A stretch of DNA of 64,000 nt from Pseudomonas viridiflava (GTDB taxonomy: Bacteria > Pseudomonadota > Gammaproteobacteria > Pseudomonadales > Pseudomonadaceae), in the NCBI RefSeq assembly GCF_900582625.1, contig NZ_UTIQ01000327.1:186001-250000 (forward strand). The letters run 5' to 3'. The translations under genes and the position numbers were made by a program. Below, piece by piece: positions 50,725 to 59,780 of the stretch. Positions within the stretch are counted from its first letter, which is position 1, and every line of letters starts with the position of its first letter. The notes under the pieces were generated by a model. It was not told where the DNA came from and searched no databases. It saw only the letters and a list, made by a program, of their open reading frames with translations.

Positions 50725-51735
50725 TTACTCTTGCTTCCCGGCATGGTAGCGAATCGCCAGATAGATTAACGGTGCGCTCGCCAGCGCAAAGCCCAGCAGG
50801 CCATCCAGCACGCCCGTGGCCACCAGAAGGGCCAATGGCAGCAACCAACCCAGGTTAATCAGCAGCACCGCCAGCGTGATGGGCAAATGCCGACCATGAA
50901 GACGCGCGGCGTATTGATACGCGTGACTGCGGTGCGCCTCGTACACTTTGTCGCCGCGAACCAGGCGGCGCAGCAGTGTCCAAGTGGCGTCGACAATGAA
51001 TACCGCCATCAGAATCAGCCAAGCCCAAAACAACGGCGGCGATACCCAGGCGGCCTGCAGCGACAAAACGCCCAACATCAACCCTAGAAAACCGCTACCG
51101 GCATCGCCCATGAAAATTTTGGCCGGCGGGAAATTCCAGTACAGGAAACCGGCGCTGGCGATGGCCAGCAGCAGCGGAATCAGCGCTTGGTCGGAGCGCC
51201 CCAGCACTGCGTACAACAATGCCCCCGAGGCACACGTGGTGACCGCTTCGACCCCGGCGATGCCGTCGATGCCATCCATGAAATTGAATAGATTGAGCAG
51301 CCACACCAAGTAGAAAACCGCCAAACCATGCCCGATCCAGCCCAGGTCGAAGGTGGCGCCAAACACCGTAAAGGGCGCCGCGCCACCGAGCCAGGCCAGG
51401 GCCCAGACGGCCCCACTGAAATGGGCGAGCAATCGCCAGCGCGCCGCGATGTGCCCGTGGTCGTCCAGAAAACCTACCAGTGCAATCAAACCACCGCCGC
51501 CGACCATGGCCCAAACCGCCGACCAACCGAGGCCGGCGAGCCACGCCAACAGTGGCAGCGCCACGAGAAAACTCAGCACTATCGCCACGCCGCCACCGCG
51601 TGGGGTCGGTTGGGTGTGGGAGCTTCGCGCGTTGGGAATATCCAATACGCTGGCGGCTAAGGCATAACGGCGAACCGCCCAGGTCAGTGACAACGAGGCG
51701 ATAGCCACCACCACCAATACAACAGAAATACTCAT
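50725..51735 (-). CDS. wbpL: Undecaprenyl-phosphate N-acetylhexosaminyl phosphate transferase (WbpL/WecA type)
   Basis: A 336-residue polytopic GT4-type transferase that loads the first sugar phosphate on undecaprenyl phosphate. Motifs: PTPRGGGVAIVL, VGFLDDHGHI (Mg-binding DD), NLFNFMDGIDGIAGVE, FMGDAGSGFLGL and the cytoplasmic HRSHAYQ. About 10-11 membrane helices. Its start overlaps the epimerase stop by 4 bp. In Pseudomonas it initiates both O-antigen types. Confidence 0.93.
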   Translation of the reverse strand: MSISVVLVVVAIASLSLTWAVRRYALAASVLDIPNARSSHTQPTPRGGGVAIVLSFLVALPLLAWLAGLGWSAVWAMVGGGGLIALVGFLDDHGHIAARWRLLAHFSGAVWALAWLGGAAPFTVFGATFDLGWIGHGLAVFYLVWLLNLFNFMDGIDGIAGVEAVTTCASGALLYAVLGRSDQALIPLLLAIASAGFLYWNFPPAKIFMGDAGSGFLGLMLGVLSLQAAWVSPPLFWAWLILMAVFIVDATWTLLRRLVRGDKVYEAHRSHAYQYAARLHGRHLPITLAVLLINLGWLLPLALLVATGVLDGLLGFALASAPLIYLAIRYHAGKQE

Positions 51736-52694
51736 CGGCTTTGGCTATCCAAAAAGCGCGTGGCGGTCAGCGCCAGGGCCTGCTCCACCGTCAGGGGTGG
51801 AGTCCAATTCAACAGCGTACGGGTTTTTGCGATATCCACTTGCAGCGATCCGCACAGTCGGCGGCCGATATCGTCACGCCCAAGAACCCGAGCCGCCATT
51901 TCAAGCCAAGCCTGAGGCACCGGCACGAGCCAGGCTGGACGTCGCAGCGCAACGCCCAACTGGCGCAGCAGCTCAGACGTGGAAAGGTCGTCGCCATCAC
52001 TGACCAGAAACCGTTGGCCCGCAGCGGCTGGATGATCCAGGCACACGCGCAGCAAGTCCGCCAAATTGCCCACGGCAACCAAACTGCGCTGATTTCGGAT
52101 TGCACCGAACGGCAACGGCACGCCCTTTTTGAGCCAATTCATCATGCTCAGAAAATTCGCGCGCACATCCGGGCCGTAAACCAAGGGCGGTCGAACCACC
52201 ACCACTTCCAACCCCGTGTCACGGGCGAGCGCGAACAGGCCCTCCTCGGCTTCCCATTTGGAAATGCCGTAGGGGTCGGTTGCGGTGGCAGGGTCATCGG
52301 CACGGAAAGGCTGGCCCGCCCGGGTCATCTCGCCGTTCACTTTGATGGAGCTGAGGTAGATAAAGCGCCGAACGCCCGCCTCTACCGCTTGGCGAGCCAG
52401 CTGCAAGGTGCCGGCCACGTTAACGCGGCGAAACGCTTGCAACGGATCGTCGTCCTGCTCGTGCATCACGTGCACGCGGGCCGCACAGTGAATCACCGCA
52501 TCGATACCCGACAATGCGTCGCGCCAGTCGCCTTGCGGACCGAGGTCAGGCGCATGGCACACCTGAAGACGTTCCGGAGTTGACGTAGGAAGCACGCGAA
52601 ATGCCGCGCGAACCTCGTGAACGCCATCAGCCAACAAGCGCTCCTGCACCGCGCGTCCCACAAAGCCGCTTGCTCCGGTTAATAAGACATTCAT
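51732..52694 (-). CDS. NAD-dependent sugar epimerase/reductase (SDR) upstream of wbpL
   Basis: A 320-residue extended SDR with nucleotide motif TGASGFVGRAV at the N-terminus and YxxxK in YGISKWEAEE. Homologous genes sit just upstream of wbpL in Pseudomonas O-antigen loci (WbjF/WbpV-like) and act on UDP-sugars, possibly as UDP-hexose 4-epimerase or 4-keto reductase. ATG 52694 (MNVLLTGASG) is used, not the longer frame. It overlaps wbpL by 4 bp. Confidence 0.85.
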   Translation of the reverse strand: MNVLLTGASGFVGRAVQERLLADGVHEVRAAFRVLPTSTPERLQVCHAPDLGPQGDWRDALSGIDAVIHCAARVHVMHEQDDDPLQAFRRVNVAGTLQLARQAVEAGVRRFIYLSSIKVNGEMTRAGQPFRADDPATATDPYGISKWEAEEGLFALARDTGLEVVVVRPPLVYGPDVRANFLSMMNWLKKGVPLPFGAIRNQRSLVAVGNLADLLRVCLDHPAAAGQRFLVSDGDDLSTSELLRQLGVALRRPAWLVPVPQAWLEMAARVLGRDDIGRRLCGSLQVDIAKTRTLLNWTPPLTVEQALALTATRFLDSQSR

Positions 52695-52702
52695 AACCAG
52701 GC

Positions 52703-53830
52703 TTAGTCTTTGCGCCACACGGTGCGGTTGATGTAATCGGTGTAACTGAGCACCACGCGCACAACCTGCAGCGACACCGGGCCGCCTTCATAATCGGCCA
52801 CCACCGGAATCGCCCGACGCTCACGCGAATGCTGGCTGGTCACCACGCGCACGGCATCGAGCACCGACTCGCGCTTGAGACCGCTCATGATCAGCGTGCC
52901 TTGGTCCATGCCCTCAGGACGCTCGTGGGCATTACGCAAGGTGACGGCCGGAAGATTCAGCAGCGAAGCTTCCTCAGTAATAGTGCCGCTGTCCGAGAGC
53001 ACACAGAACGCGGATTGCTGAAGCTTGATGTAATCCAGCAAGCCGAACGGCTTCACAAAGCGAATCAACGGGTGATCCAGCGACTCACCAAGGGCTTCAA
53101 GGCGTTTGCGCGTGCGCGGGTGAGTCGACACGATCAACGGGAAGCCGTACTGATCAGCCAGGGCGCGCAAGCTGCCGAGCAGGTCGCGCAGGTTATCCGG
53201 CGTATCGACGTTTTCTTCACGATGGGCGCTGACGACAAAAAACTTGTCCTGCTCCAGACCGGTACGCGCCAGCACATCGGACTGGTCGATCTTGGGCTTG
53301 TAGTACTCCAGCACTTCCTGCATGTGCGAGCCGGTTTTGATGATGGTTTCCGGGCGGATGCCTTCGGCAATCAAATAGCGGCGCGCGTGCTCGGTGAGCA
53401 CCATGTTGATGTCGCTGAGGTGATCCAGAACCTTACGGTTCAGCTCTTCAGGCACGCGCTGATCGAAACAGCGATTGCCCGCTTCCATGTGGAACACCGG
53501 AATCTTGCGACGCTTGGCGGCAATCACCGCCAAGCAGGTATTGGTGTCGCCGTAGAGCAGCAATGCATCAGGTTTTTCGAGTTCGAAGATGGCGTCGGAT
53601 TTGGCGATCACCTCGGCGATGGTCTGAGCCGCTGTTTCGCCTGCCGCACCCAGAAAGTGGTCCGGCTTGCGAATTTCCAGGTCATCGAAAAAGACCTGGT
53701 TGAGTTCGTAATCGTAGTTCTGGCCGGAATGCACGAGCACATGCTGAACCTGCCGGTCCAACTCGGCGATCACGCGGCTCATTTTGATCAGCTCAGGGCG
53801 CGTGCCGACCAGGGTCATAACCTTAAGCAT
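52703..53830 (-). CDS. UDP-N-acetylhexosamine 2-epimerase (WbjD/WbvD/FnlC type)
   Basis: A 375-residue non-hydrolysing UDP-HexNAc 2-epimerase, starting MLKVMTLVGTRPELIKMSRV. VHSGQNYDYELNQVFFDDL, YGDTNTC, HMEAGNRCFD and SDSGTITEEA are the conserved blocks. It is the third enzyme in UDP-2-acetamido-2,6-dideoxy-L-hexose synthesis, working at C2 after reduction. Its start overlaps the dehydratase gene by 8 bp. The L-FucNAc versus L-QuiNAc role depends on the reductase partner (see 54945-55805). Confidence 0.92.
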   Translation of the reverse strand: MLKVMTLVGTRPELIKMSRVIAELDRQVQHVLVHSGQNYDYELNQVFFDDLEIRKPDHFLGAAGETAAQTIAEVIAKSDAIFELEKPDALLLYGDTNTCLAVIAAKRRKIPVFHMEAGNRCFDQRVPEELNRKVLDHLSDINMVLTEHARRYLIAEGIRPETIIKTGSHMQEVLEYYKPKIDQSDVLARTGLEQDKFFVVSAHREENVDTPDNLRDLLGSLRALADQYGFPLIVSTHPRTRKRLEALGESLDHPLIRFVKPFGLLDYIKLQQSAFCVLSDSGTITEEASLLNLPAVTLRNAHERPEGMDQGTLIMSGLKRESVLDAVRVVTSQHSRERRAIPVVADYEGGPVSLQVVRVVLSYTDYINRTVWRKD

Positions 53831-54833
53831 TGAGTTCGTCCTTGATGTAATCCAGTTTCAGCAGCAACGTCTTGATGCCCGCCACATCCAGGCGCTCGGT
53901 GTTATGCGAGGTGTAATCGTCCAGCTCGGAGATTCGCTGCTCGCCCTCGACGAAATACTTTTTGTAGTTCAGGTCGCGGTTATCGGCCGGAATCCGGTAG
54001 TAGCGGCCCATGTCTTCGGCCTTGGCCATTTCTTCGCGCGATACCAGCGACTCGTAGAGTTTCTCGCCGTGACGGGTGCCGATGACTTTGACGGTATTGG
54101 TTTTGCCGAACAGCTCTTTCAGCGCCTGGGCCAGATCACCCACCGTGGACGCCGGCGCCTTCTGGATAAACAGATCGCCTTGCTGACCGTGTTCGAAGGC
54201 GTGCAGTACCAGATCAACCGAGTCTTCGAGCGACATCAGGAACCGCGTCATGTCGGGGTCGGTAACGGTGAGCGGTTCGTCCGAACGCATCTGCTCCACG
54301 AACAGCGGAATAACCGAGCCACGCGAGGCCATGACGTTGCCGTAGCGCGTCGCGCAAATCACCGGGCCGTTTGCCGGGATCATGCGCGACTTGGCGACCA
54401 TGAGCTTTTCCGCCATGGCCTTGGAAATTCCCATGGCATTGATGGGGTAAACCGCTTTGTCGGTACTCAGCACCACAACCCGTTTCACGCCCGTGGCGAT
54501 GGCCGCGTTCAGCACGTTCTCAGTACCAAGGACGTTGGTGCGCACCGCTTCCATCGGGTAGAACTCGCACGAGGGCACTTGCTTCAAAGCAGCGGCGTGG
54601 AAGATGTAATCGACGCCGACCATGGCCTGGGCCAGGCTGTCGTAGTTGCGCACATCACCGATGTAGAACTTGACCTTGTCGTTGGCCAGGGCGATGCGCA
54701 TGTCTTCCTGTTTTTTCTCGTCGCGGCTGAAAATCCGGATTTCGCGCACGTTGGTATTGAGAAACCGTTTGAGTACCGTGTGGCCGAAAGAACCCGTTCC
54801 CCCGGTAATCATCAACACCTTGTCGTCGAACAT
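53823..54833 (-). CDS. UDP-GlcNAc 4,6-dehydratase/epimerase (WbjB/WbvB/FnlA/CapE type)
   Basis: A 336-residue soluble SDR with MFDDKVLMITGGTGSFGHTV, STDKAVYPINAMGISKAMAE and RYGNVMASRGSVIPLF. The catalytic Met in place of Tyr within NAMGISK is the hallmark of the CapE/FnlA class, which makes the 4-keto-6-deoxy-L-sugar from UDP-GlcNAc. ATG 54833 follows GGAAGG; the open frame to 54872 is not needed. It lies between the reductase and the 2-epimerase genes. Confidence 0.93.
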   Translation of the reverse strand: MFDDKVLMITGGTGSFGHTVLKRFLNTNVREIRIFSRDEKKQEDMRIALANDKVKFYIGDVRNYDSLAQAMVGVDYIFHAAALKQVPSCEFYPMEAVRTNVLGTENVLNAAIATGVKRVVVLSTDKAVYPINAMGISKAMAEKLMVAKSRMIPANGPVICATRYGNVMASRGSVIPLFVEQMRSDEPLTVTDPDMTRFLMSLEDSVDLVLHAFEHGQQGDLFIQKAPASTVGDLAQALKELFGKTNTVKVIGTRHGEKLYESLVSREEMAKAEDMGRYYRIPADNRDLNYKKYFVEGEQRISELDDYTSHNTERLDVAGIKTLLLKLDYIKDELNA

Positions 54834-54944
54834 AAAACCTTCCAGAGCATGAGCGTGTCGCCAAACGAACACGCGAATAAACGATCAATACGGCCCCGCT
54901 CCCGCCGCGTTAAATGCCGGGAGCGAAGCGCAACCTAAAACAAG

Positions 54945-55805
54945 TTAGCTGTCGGCGTGCATAACCCGAATAAGCTCGGGCCAAGCAGGTGCGACATAGC
55001 CAGTGGCGGCGCTAAAGCGCGAACCATTTAGCGACCGGTCGATTACCAACGAATCGTCGGCGCGGATCTCAATCTGTTTTCCATACTGCGAGGCCACCAA
55101 ACGCAGCAAATCCAGCTTGGCGATCGGCGCAGCGGCGACATGATACAAGCCGCTGAGCTGAGTGTGCGGAATAACAAAGTCTTTCATCACGCGCGCCAAC
55201 TCGACGGTAGGCAGGCCGGAGAAAATCGCCCGTGAAAAACCTTTTACGCTGCCTTCCTGAGAAAGGAACCAATCGATCAGCGCGTAGTTCGAGTTCAGCT
55301 CATGACCAATGATCGACGTGCGCAAAGTGACGGCATGCGGCATATCGGTCAGCTCACCGATGTACTTGGATTTGCCATAAAGGTCTTCAGCGTCTGAAAC
55401 GTCACTCTCCAGATACCCGCCCTTGCTACCCGAGAAAACGCAATCGGTGCTGACGTGGATAAGCCGCGCGCCGACCAATTGGCACAGTTTCGCCAGGCGG
55501 TGCGGAAGCATGGCGTTGATAGGCAGCGCGGTCAGCGGGTCTTTGGCATCGGCCAACTGTTTGATCAAGCCGACGCAGTTGATCACCACATCCGGCTTGA
55601 TGGCAGCCAGCGCGGCGACGAGCGAGTCCTGGTCGAGCACATCGACACCGGTGCGCAGTCGCGCATGGCTCGCCTCGGGAAAGTGACTACGGGCCGCCCC
55701 GCTACGCAGCGTGCCCCACACTTCGAACCGGGCATCTGCGTTGAACACCCGGAACACTGCATTACCGAGCATGCCGGTAACGCCCAATACTAAAACTCGA
55801 GCCAT
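54945..55805 (-). CDS. RmlD-like UDP-4-keto-6-deoxy-L-HexNAc reductase (WbvR-like)
   Basis: A 286-residue SDR of the RmlD type: GVTGMLGNAVF nucleotide motif, STDCVFSGSKGGYLESD and catalytic YGKSK. It lacks the C-terminal cupin domain of FnlB/WbjC/CapF (about 370 residues), the reductase for L-FucNAc. RmlD-like reductases in this position occur in clusters for UDP-L-RhaNAc/UDP-L-QuiNAc (WbvR of Vibrio cholerae O37, from memory). So the sugar made is probably L-QuiNAc or L-RhaNAc. The next gene upstream ends 20 bp before its start. Confidence 0.82.
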   Translation of the reverse strand: MARVLVLGVTGMLGNAVFRVFNADARFEVWGTLRSGAARSHFPEASHARLRTGVDVLDQDSLVAALAAIKPDVVINCVGLIKQLADAKDPLTALPINAMLPHRLAKLCQLVGARLIHVSTDCVFSGSKGGYLESDVSDAEDLYGKSKYIGELTDMPHAVTLRTSIIGHELNSNYALIDWFLSQEGSVKGFSRAIFSGLPTVELARVMKDFVIPHTQLSGLYHVAAAPIAKLDLLRLVASQYGKQIEIRADDSLVIDRSLNGSRFSAATGYVAPAWPELIRVMHADS

Positions 55806-55825
55806 GACTTACTACCCTTTAAGTT

Positions 55826-57229
55826 TCAAACTTTGTAGAACGAACGCAAAACTCTGTCCAAGCAAAAAAGAATTAAAACATTCAATACAATCGAGCCAAA
55901 CAGCATGTAACTCTGGATCGGAACATAGCCGAAACTGGTGTAGCGAAATGCTATTACCTGCGCAATAAGCGAACAGAGAACCAGATTCTTGCCGCCCAAT
56001 TTATAGACGAGAAACTCGAAAATCGAGGCCACGATGGAAAATGCGAAAACCGCGCAGACCAGAAATAAAATCGACCCCGGATAGTAGAGGAACGCGAGAT
56101 AGCCCGGCAAGGAAACGAAATGCAGCGCATCGTTGCGGGAATTATCGTAGGGAGAGGCTATGAATTTTTGGTCATAGAACGCGTTGGCGCCCTCATCGAA
56201 GCGTTCCTGCAGAGCCTCACGAAAAACCGCCCAGCCTTTATCCGGAGCGCCTACGACCGACATCACCCCCTCAATACCCACCCAGCGGTCCAGAAAAAGC
56301 GCCGATGTCTGCTCCATAACAGCGTTCTTTCTCAGTTCCTCTGAGGCGCCCGCATAAAAGGCGTTCGCACGCAGATAGTTAACAGTGAGCACTGAAGCTG
56401 CAAAAAAGACTACAAACGCGATACCTACAAACGTCGTCAATCCCAGGCGCAAGCGCGGTTCGCTTCGGCGGAACTGAGAGATCGCACCATAGAGCAGCGA
56501 TGAGCCATTCAGAATCATGCCTCGGCTCCACAACGATATGTTGGACAGCGTGGTCTCCAGCAAGGCAATGGTGACGGCAATCCAATAACGGTCACGGTTC
56601 AGCTCAAACTCAAAGCGCAATAGCACCGCCGAAACCGATGCCATCCCGAACATCAGCAGCCAGGCATACACGCCATTCAAGCCGAACGGCAGGTTCACTC
56701 TCGCGACCAGCCCCCGCTGATAGATACCGAACCAGGCGTTCGAGACGCAAATGCCCAGCACGCCCAGCACAAACGCCACCAACACGAGCACACGGTGGCG
56801 CCGGTAAAACGCGTACAACCCTGTGTATGCGATATCCGGCAATGCGTTCGGATAACTGAAAAAAAGTTGACGGATAAAACGCGCAAGCAAAATCGCCGCG
56901 AGCGCAAAAGACACCGTTATCAACGTCTGATCTAAAGACGCCGGGGAGCCATCGAAGGCACCCACAGGAATGGCAAATTGCCCGTCAAAAAAAGCTGTCC
57001 GCACGCTGAACTTCAACCAGAAACCAATCCAGAGCAGCACGCCGATGAAACCATCGAAGAAAATCGCCTTCGGACCAAAACCAAAAAACAAAACCATCGA
57101 GGAGAGGGCTGTAAAAAGAAGATAAATCCAGGCATTACCTTGATATTCGGCTGTCGCAACAGCACCGATTACAGAAATACCCAGTATCACGAGCAACCAT
57201 ATTGTTCTTACAACAACGTTCCAGTTCAT
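55826..57229 (-). CDS. Polytopic membrane protein, probable O-antigen polymerase (Wzy-like)
   Basis: A 467-residue protein with about 11-12 hydrophobic segments and one large hydrophilic loop late in the sequence (about 290-385), a layout common to Wzy polymerases. Sequence motifs are too poor to name the enzyme. It overlaps no neighbour: 20 bp before the reductase, 82 bp after the fusion gene. AT content is higher than in the flanks. It could instead be another envelope polysaccharide protein. Confidence 0.65.
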   Translation of the reverse strand: MNWNVVVRTIWLLVILGISVIGAVATAEYQGNAWIYLLFTALSSMVLFFGFGPKAIFFDGFIGVLLWIGFWLKFSVRTAFFDGQFAIPVGAFDGSPASLDQTLITVSFALAAILLARFIRQLFFSYPNALPDIAYTGLYAFYRRHRVLVLVAFVLGVLGICVSNAWFGIYQRGLVARVNLPFGLNGVYAWLLMFGMASVSAVLLRFEFELNRDRYWIAVTIALLETTLSNISLWSRGMILNGSSLLYGAISQFRRSEPRLRLGLTTFVGIAFVVFFAASVLTVNYLRANAFYAGASEELRKNAVMEQTSALFLDRWVGIEGVMSVVGAPDKGWAVFREALQERFDEGANAFYDQKFIASPYDNSRNDALHFVSLPGYLAFLYYPGSILFLVCAVFAFSIVASIFEFLVYKLGGKNLVLCSLIAQVIAFRYTSFGYVPIQSYMLFGSIVLNVLILFCLDRVLRSFYKV

Positions 57230-57311
57230 ATCTATCCACGGCTACATTTATTAATTAATAGTTATAATTTTGCCTAAACAAACAGCGATGCCGCCCAAGC
57301 AATTTCGGCAT

Positions 57312-59735
57312 TCACTGATGCGGTAGCTCGCGCGCCTCCACCTTTTTATCTACCTTAGGCAACGAGTTTAATGCTGTTAGTAAAACGCCCCAAAAGAAGA
57401 ACGTGACAATGCCCGGATAAGGCTGACGCATCCCGACCTTGAATACATTGTCAACCAGCACCAGGAACAGCACGACACCTGCCACGCTCAATACATAAGG
57501 GCGCTGCCATAATGTTGAGAAGTTCCGCAACACGGAATAAACGGTAAAGCCAATAAGCGCCAGAAAAGGTAGCAATGCGACGAATCCGAAGTTATAGACC
57601 AAGTCCAGATAATAGTTATGCGCGCTGGGGTACAACGTCCGATCAGGGGCTTGCATGTGTCCGAGCAAGAATGTTTGCCCGTTTTCTAATACACCGTTTA
57701 GATAAAATCGGAGGTACGTGAGTCGTTCGATAGCATTAGCCGGAGCGTGCTCCCATGTCCCCGCGCTAGATACACCCAGCTTGGTTTTGACAAACTCGGC
57801 TTTGATAATATAAAAGAAACCCGTTAATGCACCTCCCATCGAAAGAACCACAAGTAGCATCGACGCTTTAATATGACTCCTCAACAGTAAGTTGCGGATG
57901 CTAAAGCTAAAGATCCCAGCAAACAGTAACGCAGTGCCGAGCATTGAAGTGGACAACAATGTATATATTGACGTCGTCGCAGCGAGTAGCAGCATCCAGG
58001 GCCGACGTTTATCGTTGTCAAAAAGCGAAAACAGAGCGACCAGAAACAAGGCCGCAAACACAACGGACACGTACTGGAGATGCTGGTAAATCTTAAAAAC
58101 AAACACCGACGAAGAAAGTGCAAGGCCACCGCTTAGAAACGTGGCTAGCAGTTGCAATGGGACGAAGACCATTAGAACCACAAAGATAACGTCAGGGACG
58201 GCCTTTGTAGCCCCCACTCGCGCACCATATTGCTGGCCTAACACCAATGCGAACATTGGCAGCATGAACTGAACGAGCAAGATGAACTTCGCGCTCTGAT
58301 AGCTGCCCTGACTCCCGACTAACAATGCAGTCGTCAGGAGCATGCAGATGAAAACGAAAAACAGAAAAGTGAGGGAAAGTCTGGCTTGGGAATATTTCCC
58401 TAGCAGCACGATGCCACCGTAACAAGCAAACACGGATATCGGGATAGGCAGGAGCGCCAAGCTGCCCCCGGAGCCGCCAAGCATGTCCGTCCTGTACAGT
58501 CCGGCGCTTAACTGAAAAAACACCGGAACAAACAGCAACATCGCCAACACAATCAGCACGCGGTGCTCATGCGCCTTGAACATTTTTATCTTCCCTAATA
58601 ATCCTTCCCGTTCGCTCATATAAAAGCCTAGGGAAAGTACTGCTCCAAATAGATACAGCGCCGCCAACGACGTTGGCCCGGCAATGTAATAGAAAAACGG
58701 AATGCTTGAAACCAGCAGCAAATTGGCAAGCATATCTGAACCGAAGACGTCGTCTCCCCCACTGCTCTGTAGGATCTCCAGACGAATTCGCTGCGCCAGT
58801 ACCATCACCAGCCCGCCCAGGAGCGAACAGCCTACCGCGAGCCAGAACAACGGGCTTTTGTTTGTCCATTGCAGCGACGTGGGCGCAATGCTCACAGCAA
58901 CGATCAGCACGAGTCCTAACAGCGCGGAGCCAATCATGATCTTGCCAAACACCCGGTTAAGACGCCCACCGCCCATATTGTTGGTGCGGCGAACCATCGT
59001 CGGTCCAAGTGCTTGAGAAAAAACGGCGCCTAAAATTCCGCCCATTGCGAAACTGGCGAACAAATCACCGGTTTCTTCTTTGCCGGCAATTAACAGGATA
59101 AATAAGCGAAACACATACACCGATACGCCGATGATGGCCGTCGAGCCCACATGTGGCATCAACACTTTCACCGCGCCTACCAGACTTACCGTCCGAGCCA
59201 AGCAGCGCTTGGCCAATTGGGCATCAAAACTGCCGAATAGCGGCGAGATAGCCCAGATCAGCAGAACCGGAAACACCTCTAGCCCGCCGTGGACCAGGGC
59301 CAACAGCAGCAGTGCGCTCAGCGCGCCTTGCACCAGCGCGAACAGCGCGGCGGCGCGCCGGTGATGATGTAACTCCTGTTCACCGAGAAAGATCTCAGCC
59401 ACCCATTCGCACGCCCGGCGCAACACGAGGAGTAAAACAAACCCCCAGCTCAAGGCGACAACGCCGATGCTTAATACAAAAGCCAACACCGCGAGGGGCA
59501 CGAGCATGATCAAGCGCAGACGAAGAATCTGCGCCGCGTTTATCTTCCCCGACTCGCCCAATATCAGGCTTCGGGCATTGCCCGAAAAGGCATAAAACAT
59601 GGCCACGGTAGCGCCATGAATCAGACCAAAATCAGCAGCCAGCTCCGGCTTGCCAAACACACTCAAGCCAATCATCACCAACATCATGGCAAACGTATTG
59701 GCCATGAAGGCGAATGGAAACACGATCAGGCTCAT
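57312..59735 (-). CDS. Wzx flippase-like/Wzy-ligase-like fusion protein
   Basis: An 807-residue polytopic protein. Residues 1 to about 385 look like a Wzx/MATE-type flippase: repeated helices, with SMGGILGAVFSQALGPTMV-like and oligosaccharide-exporter character in SFAMGGILGAVFSQALG. Residues about 400-807 resemble an O-antigen polymerase or ligase: many helices, then a large loop and SAHNYYLDLVYNFGFVALLP (about 715-735), the H-N motif of the Wzy_C/WaaL region. The frame is continuous with no stop, so this is a real in-frame fusion as written. Flip and polymerise/ligate functions are usually separate proteins. Assignment of each half is by pattern, not search. Confidence 0.65.
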   Translation of the reverse strand: MSLIVFPFAFMANTFAMMLVMIGLSVFGKPELAADFGLIHGATVAMFYAFSGNARSLILGESGKINAAQILRLRLIMLVPLAVLAFVLSIGVVALSWGFVLLLVLRRACEWVAEIFLGEQELHHHRRAAALFALVQGALSALLLLALVHGGLEVFPVLLIWAISPLFGSFDAQLAKRCLARTVSLVGAVKVLMPHVGSTAIIGVSVYVFRLFILLIAGKEETGDLFASFAMGGILGAVFSQALGPTMVRRTNNMGGGRLNRVFGKIMIGSALLGLVLIVAVSIAPTSLQWTNKSPLFWLAVGCSLLGGLVMVLAQRIRLEILQSSGGDDVFGSDMLANLLLVSSIPFFYYIAGPTSLAALYLFGAVLSLGFYMSEREGLLGKIKMFKAHEHRVLIVLAMLLFVPVFFQLSAGLYRTDMLGGSGGSLALLPIPISVFACYGGIVLLGKYSQARLSLTFLFFVFICMLLTTALLVGSQGSYQSAKFILLVQFMLPMFALVLGQQYGARVGATKAVPDVIFVVLMVFVPLQLLATFLSGGLALSSSVFVFKIYQHLQYVSVVFAALFLVALFSLFDNDKRRPWMLLLAATTSIYTLLSTSMLGTALLFAGIFSFSIRNLLLRSHIKASMLLVVLSMGGALTGFFYIIKAEFVKTKLGVSSAGTWEHAPANAIERLTYLRFYLNGVLENGQTFLLGHMQAPDRTLYPSAHNYYLDLVYNFGFVALLPFLALIGFTVYSVLRNFSTLWQRPYVLSVAGVVLFLVLVDNVFKVGMRQPYPGIVTFFFWGVLLTALNSLPKVDKKVEARELPHQ

Positions 59736-59780
59736 ACGCTCGCTGCTCGGCTTGGCCCGAGAAAACGGCGGAGCGAGAAC

